Source of the DNA: CAVOAK01 sp963664465
GTDB taxonomy: Bacteria; Pseudomonadota; Alphaproteobacteria; UBA8366; CAVOAK01
Assembly: GCA_963664465.2 (NCBI GenBank)
Contig: CAXXSU010000015.1
Span: 310,001 to 374,000, forward strand
DNA length: 64,000 nucleotides
Direction: 5' to 3'
In this document: one piece after another, positions 19,768 to 28,506 of the stretch
How positions within the stretch are numbered: position 1 is the stretch's first letter
Layout of the letters: every line of letters starts with the position of its first letter
The notes under the pieces: model-generated
The model's database searches: none
What the model was told of the DNA's origin: nothing
The model's input: the letters and a program-made list of their open reading frames with translations, nothing else
Position numbers and translations under genes: made by a program

Positions 19768-19852
19768 TGGTGCGGGCGGAGGGACTTGAACCCCCACGGA
19801 TCGCTCCACTGGCACCTAAAGCCAGCGCGTCTACCAATTCCGCCACGCCCGC
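19768..19852 (-). tRNA. tRNA-Leu (TAG)
   Basis: The reverse complement folds as a class II tRNA: acceptor GCGGGCG/CGCCCGC, anticodon stem CTGGC/GCCAG with loop TTTAGGT (anticodon TAG), a long variable arm (GTGGAGCGATCCGT), T arm GGTTCAAGTCC and encoded CCA; 85 bases. Confidence 0.96.
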
Positions 19853-20033
19853 TTGTACGAAACTGGCGTACGCTCAACCAAGCCACCCTGTATAGGAACA
19901 GGTTTCAGCCGGGTCAAGGAACGTCGAGTTCAGGGCATAATTTGCCGCACACGCAACGAATCCAACCGCTAGACATAGGTTCCTCGCAGCCGGATGCGCT
20001 CTAGAGTGTGGTGGGTCAGCTAGCGAGCGCTGG

Positions 20034-20258
20034 TCAGTTGGAAACGTGCTCGCGATAGGTGCTAACAAATGTCGATAGGGCGAGCATGCGCGGACCATCG
20101 AAATATGGGCGCACGCCGTTCGGTTTTTCGAACACCACTTCGTAGCGAACGTGTGGAATGCCAGATCCGTCCGACGCGACGGCCAGCACGCGCGCTGTTT
20201 CGACCAAACTTTCGGAGTGTGTGCGCCGAAATTGAGATCCCGACTTGATATATTGCAT
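20034..20258 (-). CDS. Small conserved-looking hypothetical protein (74 aa)
   Basis: From ATG 20258 the frame gives a 74-residue protein, MQYIKSGSQFRRTHSESLVE then ARVLAVASDGSGIPHVRYEV, VFEKPNGVRPYFDGPRMLAL and STFVSTYREHVSN. I recall similar short proteins of unknown function in alphaproteobacteria, but no named family. The sequence has no membrane segment and looks like a compact beta-rich fold. An IS array begins 25 bases upstream of its start (20284), so its native promoter has probably been displaced. Confidence 0.7.
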   Translation of the reverse strand: MQYIKSGSQFRRTHSESLVETARVLAVASDGSGIPHVRYEVVFEKPNGVRPYFDGPRMLALSTFVSTYREHVSN

Positions 20259-20287
20259 TTTGCCGCTGCTCTTTACGAACGTGCTAG

Positions 20288-21872
20288 CAGTCTGTCGGAC
20301 TTGAGGGTCGGAATTCGGTGTTGAGTGATTTGGCTGTCGTCTGTCGGTGGCGCGATCGAAGTTCGGCGAAACCGCGAGGATGGGTTCGGATGGATCGATG
20401 GCCGGGCGATTTTCGGCGCTGCTGGGCCGTGGTCGAGCTTTCGCATCGATCTGTCGGGCCAACAGCGCCCTCACGAGGCCCTCTCCAGCTTGAGCTTGTG
20501 CAGGCGCTTGCAGTTGTAGGACAGCGCCACCAGGTCCCACTCACCGGCCACCTTGTCGAGGCCGCGCAGCGAGAATCCGGTGAAGCCGAGGGCCGCCTTG
20601 ATGATGCCGAAGACCGGCTCGACGGTCTGCTGGCGCAGCCGGTACAGCGCACGGCCTTCCTCGCTGTCGAGCTTGGCGGCCATGACTTTGAGCCATTCGG
20701 CCTTGGGTTTCTTCACCGGCACCTCGGTCTTGGCCGGGCGGAAGTCGTAGCGCCGCCGACGGCCCGACGACCCGGTCGCCACCAGAGCCTCAATGTCGCT
20801 CTCGGCAAGCGCCGCGACCTCGTCGCCGTTGGCATAGCCGTTGTCCGCCAGCACCGTCGCGGGCCGGCCGAGAACGGCCGGGATCGCCGCGATGTCCGCC
20901 ACCAGCTCATTGCGGTCGCTGGCGCAGTTGGTGACCCGGGCGCCCACGATCAGCTGAGAGCCCCCGGCATCCACCACGGCTTGAGCGTTATAGGCCTGGC
21001 GGTACTCGTGCTGCTTGCTCTTGCGCATCAGCTGGCTGTCCGGATCGCTCAGATTGCTCTGCTCGTCGGCGCGCGGCGTCTCGTCGGGCGGCTTCGGGTG
21101 CTTGCCCTTGGCCCGGCCGGTGCGCGTCTCGCGCGCCGCCACCTTGGCCTCGTAGTCCGCCCGCTCGGCCTCGGCGCGCGCCTTGGCCCGAGCCTCGAGG
21201 CGCCGACGCGCCGCATCCAGCCGATCACACAAGGCCTCCCTGCGTGCGATCTCCTTGGGCAGCGCCTGGGGGTCGTCCTCACCCTCGCCGTCGGCCGCCG
21301 CGGCACGCTCCATCAGATCCGCGATGTCCAGCTTGAGCTGATCGATCAGCTCGCCCGCCCGCTCATAAGTCACCGAACGGTGCTTGCTCGCAGAGGCCTC
21401 GAACTTGCTGCCGTCGACGCTGACAAGCCCGACCTTGACAAGCTTCAACTCCTTGGCCAGCAGCAGAACCTGCAGGAAACTCTCGCCAAACGCCGCCAGG
21501 TTGTCGCGCCGAAAGGTCGCGATCGTGTCATGGTCGGGATGGACATTGGCGGCCACGAAGCGCACCCCGATATCGCGGTGCGTCGCGCGCTCGATCCGCC
21601 GGCTCGAGAAGATCCCGTTGGCATAGCAATAGATCAACAGCGCCAGCATCATCCGAGGGTGATACTGCGCCGAGCCGGTGCCACGATGGTTGACCTTGAA
21701 GGCGCTCATCTCGACCCGCTCGACCGCCTCGATCACGAAGTGCGCCAGATCATCCTCCGGGATCCAGTCCCGAAGATCGGGCGGAAGCAGAAACGCCTGG
21801 TTCCGCTCGCAGTCGATAAATTTGCTCATGGCGAGATTCTAACCGAAAATCTCCCCAAAGTCCGACACACTG
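20288..21872 (-). mobile_element. IS1182-type insertion sequence, copy A
   Basis: A 1585-bp element flanked by CTAG at 20284-20287 and 21873-21876. Terminal inverted repeats are CAGTCTGTCGGACTT (left) and CAGTGTGTCGGACTT (right, reverse complement). One transposase gene fills most of it. It is the first of three elements joined at single CTAG sites. It is related to, but clearly different from, copies B and C. Confidence 0.9.
20471..21829 (-). CDS. IS1182-family transposase (copy A)
   Basis: A 452-residue DDE transposase: N-terminal DUF772-type domain (GTGSAQYHPRMMLALLIYCY, HPDHDTIATFRRDN), catalytic motifs SVDGSKFEASASKHRS and VLADNGYANGDEVAAL, a charged central spacer rich in Arg/Ala/Glu, and the C-terminal RQQTVEPVFGIIKAALGFTG containing the Glu. 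Appears intact. Long antisense frames over this gene are GC-rich shadows. Confidence 0.92.
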   Translation of the reverse strand: MSKFIDCERNQAFLLPPDLRDWIPEDDLAHFVIEAVERVEMSAFKVNHRGTGSAQYHPRMMLALLIYCYANGIFSSRRIERATHRDIGVRFVAANVHPDHDTIATFRRDNLAAFGESFLQVLLLAKELKLVKVGLVSVDGSKFEASASKHRSVTYERAGELIDQLKLDIADLMERAAAADGEGEDDPQALPKEIARREALCDRLDAARRRLEARAKARAEAERADYEAKVAARETRTGRAKGKHPKPPDETPRADEQSNLSDPDSQLMRKSKQHEYRQAYNAQAVVDAGGSQLIVGARVTNCASDRNELVADIAAIPAVLGRPATVLADNGYANGDEVAALAESDIEALVATGSSGRRRRYDFRPAKTEVPVKKPKAEWLKVMAAKLDSEEGRALYRLRQQTVEPVFGIIKAALGFTGFSLRGLDKVAGEWDLVALSYNCKRLHKLKLERAS

Positions 21873-21876
21873 CTAG

Positions 21877-23474
21877 CCCGGATTATTCACGGCACGGCGT
21901 GAAAGAGGTGGTGAGCGTGGATTAAACTGTTGAGATTCCGTATGATTCTGGTGTCTGGCCAAGACCATACGGCAACAGGGAAACCCGGCTCACCATGGAT
22001 GAGATTACCGCCTATCTCCCCGGACTGTCACCCGTCGAGAACAAGGAACTGTGCGTCCGGTTCGCCGGCGGCCGGCTGTCGTCGGACGGCGGCGTGCTGG
22101 TGCTGCGCGAGATCGAGAAGCGTCTCGGCCTTGCCGCGCGCCTAGCCGGTTGCCTGTCCGATGCGCGCGATCCAGCGAGCACCACCCACTCATACGCCGA
22201 CATGATCGGGGCGCGCATGTTCGCCATCGCCTGCGGATACGAGGATTGCGACGACCTCGACGTGCTGCGCTTCGATCCGGCGTTCAAGCTGGCCTGTGGT
22301 CGCCTGCCCGAGAGCGGTCGCGATCTGATGTCGCAGCCGACCTTGTCCAGGCTCGAGAACGCCCCATCATGGCGCGAACTGGCGCGCATGGGGCTGACGA
22401 TGATCGATCTGTTTTGCGACAGCTTCGAGCGCGTGCCCCAACGCATCGTGCTCGACATTGACGATACCCCTGATGCCGTCCACGGCGGCCAGCAACTGGC
22501 ACTGTTCAACGCCCATTACGACGAGTACTGCTTTCAGCCCATCCACATCTTCGACGCGGCGACCGCCAAGCCGGTGCTGTCGCTGCTGCGTCCGGGCAAG
22601 CGGCCATCTGGTGACGAGGCGGCGCGGGTCTTGCGCCACGTCATCGGCCGCATCCGGCGCCATTGGCCCCGGGTCGAGATCGCGGTGCGTGGCGACGGCC
22701 ATTACGGCACGCCCGAGGTCATGGACCTGCTGGAGGATCAGGGCCACGGCTACATTCTCGGGCTTCCCGGCAACGCCCGGCTGAGCGAGATCGGCCAGCC
22801 GTGGTGCGAGGACGCGGCGCTGCGCCGGGTGCAATCAGGCAAGGACAAGGTGCGCCGTTTCTTCCAGACCGGCTACCAGGCCAAAAGCTGGTCACGCGAG
22901 CGCAAGGTCGTTGCCCGCGTCGAGGCCACCGCAAGGGGGACGGATGTCCGCTTCGTCGTCACCAACCTGCCGGGCCGCGCCAAATTGCTCTACGAGAGGG
23001 TCTATTGCGCCCGTGGCCGGATGGAAAACATGATCAAGGAGCACAAGCTCTACACCAAATCCGACCGCACCTCGTGTCACCGATGGGAAGCCAACCAGTT
23101 CCGGCTGTTCCTGCACACCGCCGCCTATTGGCTGCTGCATCAGTTGCGCCGGACCGCGCCCCGCCGCTCGCCGTGGCGCACCGCGACGTTCGAGACGCTA
23201 CGACGGGCATTCCTCAAGATCGCCGTGCGCATCGAGGAGCTCAACACTCGCATCAAGATCGCCCTGCCCTCGGCCTACCCATATCGCAACGCCCTGATCG
23301 CGATGGCCGCCTCCATCGCCGCACAAGGCCCCTGATCCTAGCGGCGCGTGCCGCCGGATGAACCTCGAACGTCAATCTCCAACCCGTAACGAAAACCCGC
23401 CCCGAAAGCCGCCGTCAACCCGGCCGATACCGCTCGCCTCGCTCAAATCGGCCGCCAAGCGTGAATAATGCGGG
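21877..23474 (+). mobile_element. IS1380-type insertion sequence, copy A
   Basis: A 1598-bp element between CTAG at 21873-21876 and CTAG at 23475-23478. Terminal inverted repeats are CCCGGATTATTCACG (left) and CCCGCATTATTCACG (right, reverse complement). A copy of the same length lies at 46617-48214 in the opposite orientation; their encoded transposases are identical in sequence. Confidence 0.92.
21995..23335 (+). CDS. IS1380-family transposase (copy A)
   Basis: A 446-residue DDE_Tnp_1 transposase with the IS1380 features RFAGGRLSSDGGVLVLREIE, SQPTLSRLENAPSWREL, RIVLDIDDTPDAVHGGQQLA, EIAVRGDGHYGTPEVMDLLE and the C-terminal GRMENMIKEHKLYTKSDRTS. DIDD, RGDGHYG and the MENMIKEHK Glu represent the DDE triad. 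Full length. Confidence 0.94.
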   Translation: MDEITAYLPGLSPVENKELCVRFAGGRLSSDGGVLVLREIEKRLGLAARLAGCLSDARDPASTTHSYADMIGARMFAIACGYEDCDDLDVLRFDPAFKLACGRLPESGRDLMSQPTLSRLENAPSWRELARMGLTMIDLFCDSFERVPQRIVLDIDDTPDAVHGGQQLALFNAHYDEYCFQPIHIFDAATAKPVLSLLRPGKRPSGDEAARVLRHVIGRIRRHWPRVEIAVRGDGHYGTPEVMDLLEDQGHGYILGLPGNARLSEIGQPWCEDAALRRVQSGKDKVRRFFQTGYQAKSWSRERKVVARVEATARGTDVRFVVTNLPGRAKLLYERVYCARGRMENMIKEHKLYTKSDRTSCHRWEANQFRLFLHTAAYWLLHQLRRTAPRRSPWRTATFETLRRAFLKIAVRIEELNTRIKIALPSAYPYRNALIAMAASIAAQGP

Positions 23475-23553
23475 CTAGCAGCCTGTCGGACTGAGGTCCG
23501 CGAGAATGGGTGTGGACGGATCGCGATGTGGAGAGGTCATGGGATCGAGCGCC

Positions 23554-23757
23554 TTTCGTGAGGACACGGAGTGCGGTCGCTTGGCCGCGCGTACCGCAGG
23601 GTGAGTATACTCTTATGCCCTCTCGTGAGGGCACGAAGTATGTTCGCTTGCTCGCGCGTGCCGCAAGGCGAGCATACTCTTATTCCTTTTCGCGAGGTAC
23701 GGAGTCCGGCCGCCTGCTCAAGCGTATTGCAAGGTGAACATTCTCTTTATGTTCCAG
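23554..23757. repeat. Three 67-bp tandem repeats in IS1182 copy B
   Basis: Three diverged units with a period of 67 bases, aligned at CGTGAGGACACGGAGTGCGG (23557), CGTGAGGGCACGAAGTATGT (23624) and CGCGAGGTACGGAGTCCGGC (23691). Each ends in a segment like GCAAGGCGAGCATACTCTTA. The third unit covers the last codons of the transposase (ending MFTLQYA), so the repeats look like expansions of the gene's 3' end. Each unit is internally G+C rich with possible hairpins. Confidence 0.85.
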
Positions 23758-25075
23758 GCCAGGGTCACCAGGTTCCATTCGCCCGTGACCTTGTCCAGGC
23801 CGCGTAGCGAGAACTGGCGGAAGCCCATGGCCGATTTGATGATGCCGAACACCGGTTCCGGCGTTTGCTTGCGCAGGGCGTAGAGTTGCCGGCCTTCGGG
23901 CGTCGCCAGTCGATGTGTCATCGCTTCCAGCGGCGTCGGGTTCTCCGGGGGCGGCGGCGCGCCGGCGAAGCGGTCCTTCCAGGAGAGATGATGGCGTTCC
24001 CGGCCGGGCGTGATCAACGGCGCGATCTCGGCCTCGGCGCAGGCGTTCACGTTGGCCTCGCTGAAGTAGCCGCTGTCCGCCAGCAGGGTCTCGGGCGCGC
24101 CCAGCGCCTCGGGAAGGCGGGCGAGCGCTTCCAGCGCCGGTTCGATTTGTCGCTTGTCGTTGGGGGCCTGGACCACGTCGTTGGTGACCACCAGCAGGCT
24201 GTCGGCCGCCACCAGGGCTTGGGCGTTGTAGGCCTGTTCGAAGCCGCCGCCGGCCACCGGCATGATGCGCGAGTCCGCGTCGGTCAGATTGACCTGGTCC
24301 TTCGGCCCGGGCCCGGCCACCGGCGGCTCGGGTGGACGGCCGCCCGGCTTGCGGCCCGTCTTCTCGGCCTTCTCCGCGCGCGCCTCGAGCTTCGCCTCGT
24401 ACTCGGCCCGTTCCCGCTCAAGGCGTTCGCGCGCCCGCGCCTCGATCACCGCCTTGGCCTCGGCGATGCGGGCCAGACGATCCTCGCGCCGGGCCAGTTC
24501 CTCGGGCACCGACATCCCGTCGGGCACATCCGCCCCATCGGCCGCCTCCGCCAACGCCATCAACTCCGCCACCTCGGCCTTCAACCGGGCTTCGAGCTCG
24601 CAGGCGTGTTTCCACGACAGCGCGCTGTGCCGGCTCGCGTTGGCGTGCACCTTGGTGCCGTCCAGCGCCACCGTGCCGAGCTTCAGCACCCCGGCTTCCC
24701 GGGCCAGCAGCGCACCTCGACGAACAGCCCTTCGATCCGGTCGAGAAAACGCCGCCGGAACGCGGCGATGGTATCGTGGTCGGGATGATCGTTGACCGCG
24801 ATGAAGCGGAAAGCGACAGAATCATAGGTCGCGCGCTCCAACTTGCGGCTCGAAAACACCCCCGTGGCGTAGCCGTAGACCAGAAGCCCCAGCAGCATGC
24901 TCGGGTGATAGGACGCCGAGCCCGAGCCGCGATAGGCCTTCACGAACGCCGAGAGGTCCAACTGCTCGATCACCTCGACCACGAAGCGCGCCAGATGCCG
25001 CTCGGGAAGCCATTCCTCCACCGACGGCGGCAGCAGAAACCCCGTCTCCCGGTCGACCGGTCGGAAATTGCTCAT
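23718..25075 (-). pseudogene. IS1182-family transposase, frameshifted (copy B)
   Basis: Two frames, 24683-25075 (MSNFRPVDRETGFLLPPSVE ... RIEGLFVEV) and 23718-24689, together match the single 453-residue transposase of copy C. Near 24709 copy B reads GCCAGCAGCGCACCTCG where copy C (reverse complement) reads GCCAGCAGCAGCACCTCG; one A is missing. The downstream frame keeps VALDGTKVHANASRHSALSW, LLADSGYFSEANVNACAEAE and TPEPVFGIIKSAMGFRQF. Likely inactive on its own but could be mobilised by copy C. Confidence 0.9.
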
Positions 25076-25159
25076 GACGGTCTCCATCACGCGCGGGCAA
25101 ATCAACTGATACCATCGAATCCTATTTCGACTCCCGGCTCAAGTCCGACAGGCTGCTAG

Positions 25160-25409
25160 TGCGTCGCCGGCCCTTGAAGTCTAAAAATGCAGCGCGCGAT
25201 CTGCCAACCAACTGAATGGGACGCATGGCACTCCCCGTTTTTTTTCTTTGTGAATACTTTAGTAAACCACATCATACTTCGAAGTTTTTTATTCTGCAAA
25301 CCGTTATCCTGGAATTTCCTAATATTGCTTTAATACCCGCAAGTCTACGGCTTGGCCTTTTTCCGGATGTCTGCCATGCCGTGACAACGTTGAATTTCGG
25401 CAACAACGG
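25160..25409. other. Spacer between two insertion sequences
   Basis: 250 bases of original chromosome between IS1182-B and the next element. It has AT-rich tracts, including T8 near 25230 and TTTTTTATT near 25290. No convincing gene is visible. The last part lies just downstream of nnr once the insertion at 25414-26883 is removed. Confidence 0.4.
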
Positions 25410-25413
25410 TTAG

Positions 25414-26883
25414 CAGCCCGTTGACGAAGTCTTCCCTGGACGAAGTCGGCATGGTCTGATTCTCTGGTGTCCTGGCCTGAAGGGGGGTTCGCTGATGGCG
25501 ATGGGACAGCAGAAGGATCGTCAGGGGGACTTGATGGTGAGCTGGTCGGAGATGCCGCGCTCGCCTGGTCATGTATTTTACGACCGCCTGCAGTTGGTAC
25601 TGATCGAGGGCGGCTTCGACGGCTTCGCCGAGGCGGTCTGCCAGCCCTATTACGCGGCCAGGATGGGGGCGCCTTCGGTGCCACCCGGGCGCTACTTCCG
25701 TATGCACCTGGTGGGCTACTTCGAGGGTATCGACTCTGAGCGTGGGCTGGAGTGGCGCTGCTCGGATTCCCTGTCGCTACGGGAGTTCCTGCTGTTGGAG
25801 ATGCGGGAACGGGTGCCGGACCATTCCTGGCTGTCACGGACCCGCGCGCGCCTGCCCCATGAAGTCCACACGGCGGTGTTTGACTGGGTCCTGGCGCTGA
25901 TCGCCGAGGCGGGTCTGGTGAAGGGCGAGCGCATCGGGGTGGATGCCTCGACCATGGAGGCCAACGCGGCGCTGCGCAACATCGTGCGGAGGGACACGGG
26001 CGAGGGTTACCGGGGGATGCTGGAGCGCTTGGCCCAGGAGAGCGGTATCGAGACACCCACGGCTGAGGACCTGGCGCGTCTGGACCGCAAGCGCAAGGGC
26101 AAGAAGCTCTCGAACCAGGACTGGGTTTCCAGGAGCGACCCCGAGGCCAAGATCGCCAAGATGAAGGACGGCACCACGCACCTGGCCTACAAGCCCGAGC
26201 ACGCGGTGGATCTGGACACCGGCGCGGTGGTGGCGGCGGAGCTGCACCCGGCCGACGAGGGCGATACGACAACGCTTCCCAAGACCCTGGCGGCGGCCGA
26301 GGCAAACCTCGAGGCGGTGGATGTGGCGCCGACGGCCGAAGATCCGGCCGAATGTGTGACCGATAAGGGCTCCCACTCACGGTTGGTCTTGAAGGCGCTC
26401 GACGACGGCCCCTGGAAGAGCCGGATCTCCGAGCCCAAGCAGAAGGGTTTTGCGCGCTGGCACGGAGATGATGCGGCTCGCCGGGCGGTCACCAACAACC
26501 GGACCCGGCTGTTATCGGGGGTGGCCAGGGAAGCCTTCAAGCTGCGCGCCGAGATCGTCGAGCGCTCCTTTGCCCACAACCTCGATCGCGGCGGTATGCG
26601 CCGGACCTGGCTTCGGGGCCGCGAGAACGTGCACAAGCGATACCTGCTTCACGTCGCCGGCCACAACCTATCGTTGCTGATGCGCCAACTCATCGGCGCC
26701 GGCACCCCGAAGGAGGCCGTGGCGGGCGGAATTGGCGCCTTGTTCGTGCTTGTTACGCCCGCTGGAGCCGTCCTGGTCGTTCAGATCGTCCTCATCGTCT
26801 CGGAGGATGGCGAAACCGCCTTCGCCGCGATATGCTTCGCCGTGGCGTGAAACCCGGTCAATGACGCCTTTTTCAACGGGCTG
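25414..26883 (+). mobile_element. IS1182-like insertion sequence, second type, copy 1
   Basis: A 1470-bp element flanked by TTAG on both sides (25410-25413 and 26884-26887). Ends are CAGCCCGTTGACGAAG and (reverse complement) CAGCCCGTTGAAAAAG. Its ends resemble those of the IS1182 elements here (CAGCCTGTCGG), and its target TTAG resembles their CTAG. A second copy of equal length is at 49302-50771. Confidence 0.9.
25495..26850 (+). CDS. DDE transposase with DUF772-type N-terminus (copy 1)
   Basis: A 451-residue transposase: N-terminal MPRSPGHVFYDRLQLVLIEG and PPGRYFRMHLVGYFEGIDSE, catalytic IGVDASTMEANAALRNIVRR, then AYKPEHAVDLDTGAVVAAEL and the second Asp in CVTDKGSHSRL, and the C-terminal VERSFAHNLDRGGMRRTWLR with the Glu. 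Copy 2 has Tyr in place of the Ser in DKGSHS, which is the usual residue there. Family placement as IS1182/IS5-like is an inference from the DUF772 layout and termini. Confidence 0.88.
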   Translation: MAMGQQKDRQGDLMVSWSEMPRSPGHVFYDRLQLVLIEGGFDGFAEAVCQPYYAARMGAPSVPPGRYFRMHLVGYFEGIDSERGLEWRCSDSLSLREFLLLEMRERVPDHSWLSRTRARLPHEVHTAVFDWVLALIAEAGLVKGERIGVDASTMEANAALRNIVRRDTGEGYRGMLERLAQESGIETPTAEDLARLDRKRKGKKLSNQDWVSRSDPEAKIAKMKDGTTHLAYKPEHAVDLDTGAVVAAELHPADEGDTTTLPKTLAAAEANLEAVDVAPTAEDPAECVTDKGSHSRLVLKALDDGPWKSRISEPKQKGFARWHGDDAARRAVTNNRTRLLSGVAREAFKLRAEIVERSFAHNLDRGGMRRTWLRGRENVHKRYLLHVAGHNLSLLMRQLIGAGTPKEAVAGGIGALFVLVTPAGAVLVVQIVLIVSEDGETAFAAICFAVA

Positions 26884-28386
26884 TTAGGGTAGCCGGCCAG
26901 AGGAGTTTTCCGGTTGCTCGGATTTGAGCTGGCGTAACACCGTCGGCAGCAAGTCGATTAGATCTTCTGCGATCAGGCCTGATCCAAATTCGTTAGCCGC
27001 AGCGCCCTGCAACCATGCGGCAGCGCACGCTGCGTCAAACGGCCCCATTCCCTGAGAAATCAAACCGGTTGCGATGCCGGCGAGAACGTCACCAGCTCCC
27101 GCAGTCGCCAAATCCGCAGGCGCGTTACTGTTAATGACCGCGCGGCCATCAGGATGAGCGATGACTGTATCGGCACCCTTGAGGAGAACAACGCAGTTGG
27201 CCTGTTTGGCGGCTGACTGCGCACGGCTGACCTTGTCGCCTTGCAATTGGAACAGTTTTTTAAATTCGCCCTCGTGCGGCGTAATCAAGCAAGGACCGCT
27301 TATCGCTTCGAACAAAAGCTCGGGATTTTCCTCGAAGACAGCCAAAGCATCTGCATCGAGGACGGCAGGCTTTGCCGTTCGAAGAGCCAACAAGACGCGT
27401 TCGCGAACTTGTCCCGTCGCCCCGGCGCCCGGGCCAACAAGCCAGGCTGTCGTTCTCGGATCGTCAACAAGTTCCACGAATGTCGCGGTATCGCGAACTG
27501 TTTGGACGACAGCGCTCGTCAGGGCAACGCGATAGATTGCCGCCGTTTCTGGTGCACAGACCAGGGTCACTATCCCAACACCGGACCGTTGCGCAGACAA
27601 TACGGCCATGCGCGCCGCCCCGGTCATCTCGACGCCCCCGGCGATGACCGCTAAACCGCGTGAGTATTTATGCTGCTCCAGCCGAGGCCATGGAAATTGA
27701 GCGCGCCACAGATCTGGATGGTTGCAGGCCAGCTCCGGCGTCAAATCCGAAAGCACCGACTCCGGTATTCCAATGTCTTTAACGACAACTTCACCGCAAC
27801 GTATCCGCCCAGGCAGCAACAGGTGCCCCGGCTTGCGGCGGAAGAAAGTGACAGTCAACGATGCATGTGCAGCGACGCCCAAAATCGCCCCAGTGTTTCC
27901 GTCTATGCCGCTCGGTATATCCACTGCAACGCAAGGTACATCGTCAATTGCGAGCAGCACCTCCGCGGCAGCGCCTTCAACCGGTCGCGACAGACCGGCA
28001 CCAAACAATGCATCAACGACAAGCGCGGCATCCGCCGAATCGGACGGTTCCAACGCACCGATCGGCCCGGACCAGCGCTCGGCATTCTGTTTCGCATCGT
28101 CTTTGAGTTGTTCGAGAGAACCGAGCAACGACACTCGGACTGACCAGCCTGCTTCCTTGAGCAGCCGGGCAACGACGAAACCATCGCCGCCGTTGTTGCC
28201 AGGACCACAAAGAACAAGCGTCGGCCGCGGCGACCAGCGTTCTATTATTTCTTCCGTGACGCCGGCTCCGGCGCGCTCCATCAATTGTTCGCTGGCAACC
28301 CCTGACGCCGCCGCTGCAGTATCTGCGCGGGTCATCTCCTCCACCGACAAAAGGACGTGAGAACTCGGGAACTGCTGATTGATCAT
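26884..28386 (-). CDS. nnr: Bifunctional NAD(P)H-hydrate epimerase/dehydratase
   Basis: A 500-residue fusion of a YjeF_N epimerase domain (LMERAGAGVTEEIIERW, LVLCGPGNNGGDGFVVARLL, FGAGLSRPVEGAAAEVLLAI, VDIPSGIDGNTGAILGVAAH) and an ADP/ATP-dependent dehydratase domain of the ribokinase-like fold (LVGPGAGATGQVRERV, CLITPHEGEFKKLFQLQ, VVLLKGADTVIAHPDG, DLATAGAGDVLAGIATGLIS). It repairs damaged NAD(P)H hydrates. The start at 28386 has an AAGG site; an upstream in-frame start at 28413 exists. The TAA stop lies in the TTAG at the border of the adjacent IS; removing the IS leaves the same stop, so the gene is intact. Confidence 0.95.
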   Translation of the reverse strand: MINQQFPSSHVLLSVEEMTRADTAAAASGVASEQLMERAGAGVTEEIIERWSPRPTLVLCGPGNNGGDGFVVARLLKEAGWSVRVSLLGSLEQLKDDAKQNAERWSGPIGALEPSDSADAALVVDALFGAGLSRPVEGAAAEVLLAIDDVPCVAVDIPSGIDGNTGAILGVAAHASLTVTFFRRKPGHLLLPGRIRCGEVVVKDIGIPESVLSDLTPELACNHPDLWRAQFPWPRLEQHKYSRGLAVIAGGVEMTGAARMAVLSAQRSGVGIVTLVCAPETAAIYRVALTSAVVQTVRDTATFVELVDDPRTTAWLVGPGAGATGQVRERVLLALRTAKPAVLDADALAVFEENPELLFEAISGPCLITPHEGEFKKLFQLQGDKVSRAQSAAKQANCVVLLKGADTVIAHPDGRAVINSNAPADLATAGAGDVLAGIATGLISQGMGPFDAACAAAWLQGAAANEFGSGLIAEDLIDLLPTVLRQLKSEQPENSSGRLP

Positions 28387-28506
28387 CACCGCGCCTTGGA
28401 ATGCGGCACACAAACTACTGTGCTTGGCCTAGCTCTGTTCATCCGCGTTGTGCCGCAATTCAATCCGGTGGCAACACGAACAGGCAGAGGTTTTTGGTGA
28501 TCAAAC

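Larger units (their letters stand above)
23479..25155 (-). mobile_element. IS1182-type insertion sequence, copy B (transposase frameshifted)
   Basis: A 1677-bp element between CTAG at 23475-23478 and 25156-25159. Inverted repeats begin CAGCCTGTCGGACT on both sides. It is one base shorter than copy C (44824-46501, 1678 bp) because of a single-base deletion in the transposase gene. It carries three 67-bp tandem repeats between the left end and the transposase 3' end. Confidence 0.92.

Noticed and set aside
20318..21925. A 535-codon plus-strand open frame opposite IS1182-A, and similar frames at 44820-46115, 49805-50830 and 50478-51965.
   Set aside because: They are antisense to clear transposase genes, are rich in Arg, Pro, Gly and His, and lack recognisable domains; GC-rich codon bias creates such frames.
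23554..23757. The tandem 67-bp repeats as a CRISPR array.
   Set aside because: Units are directly adjacent with no spacers, only three copies exist, and they are inside a mobile element.
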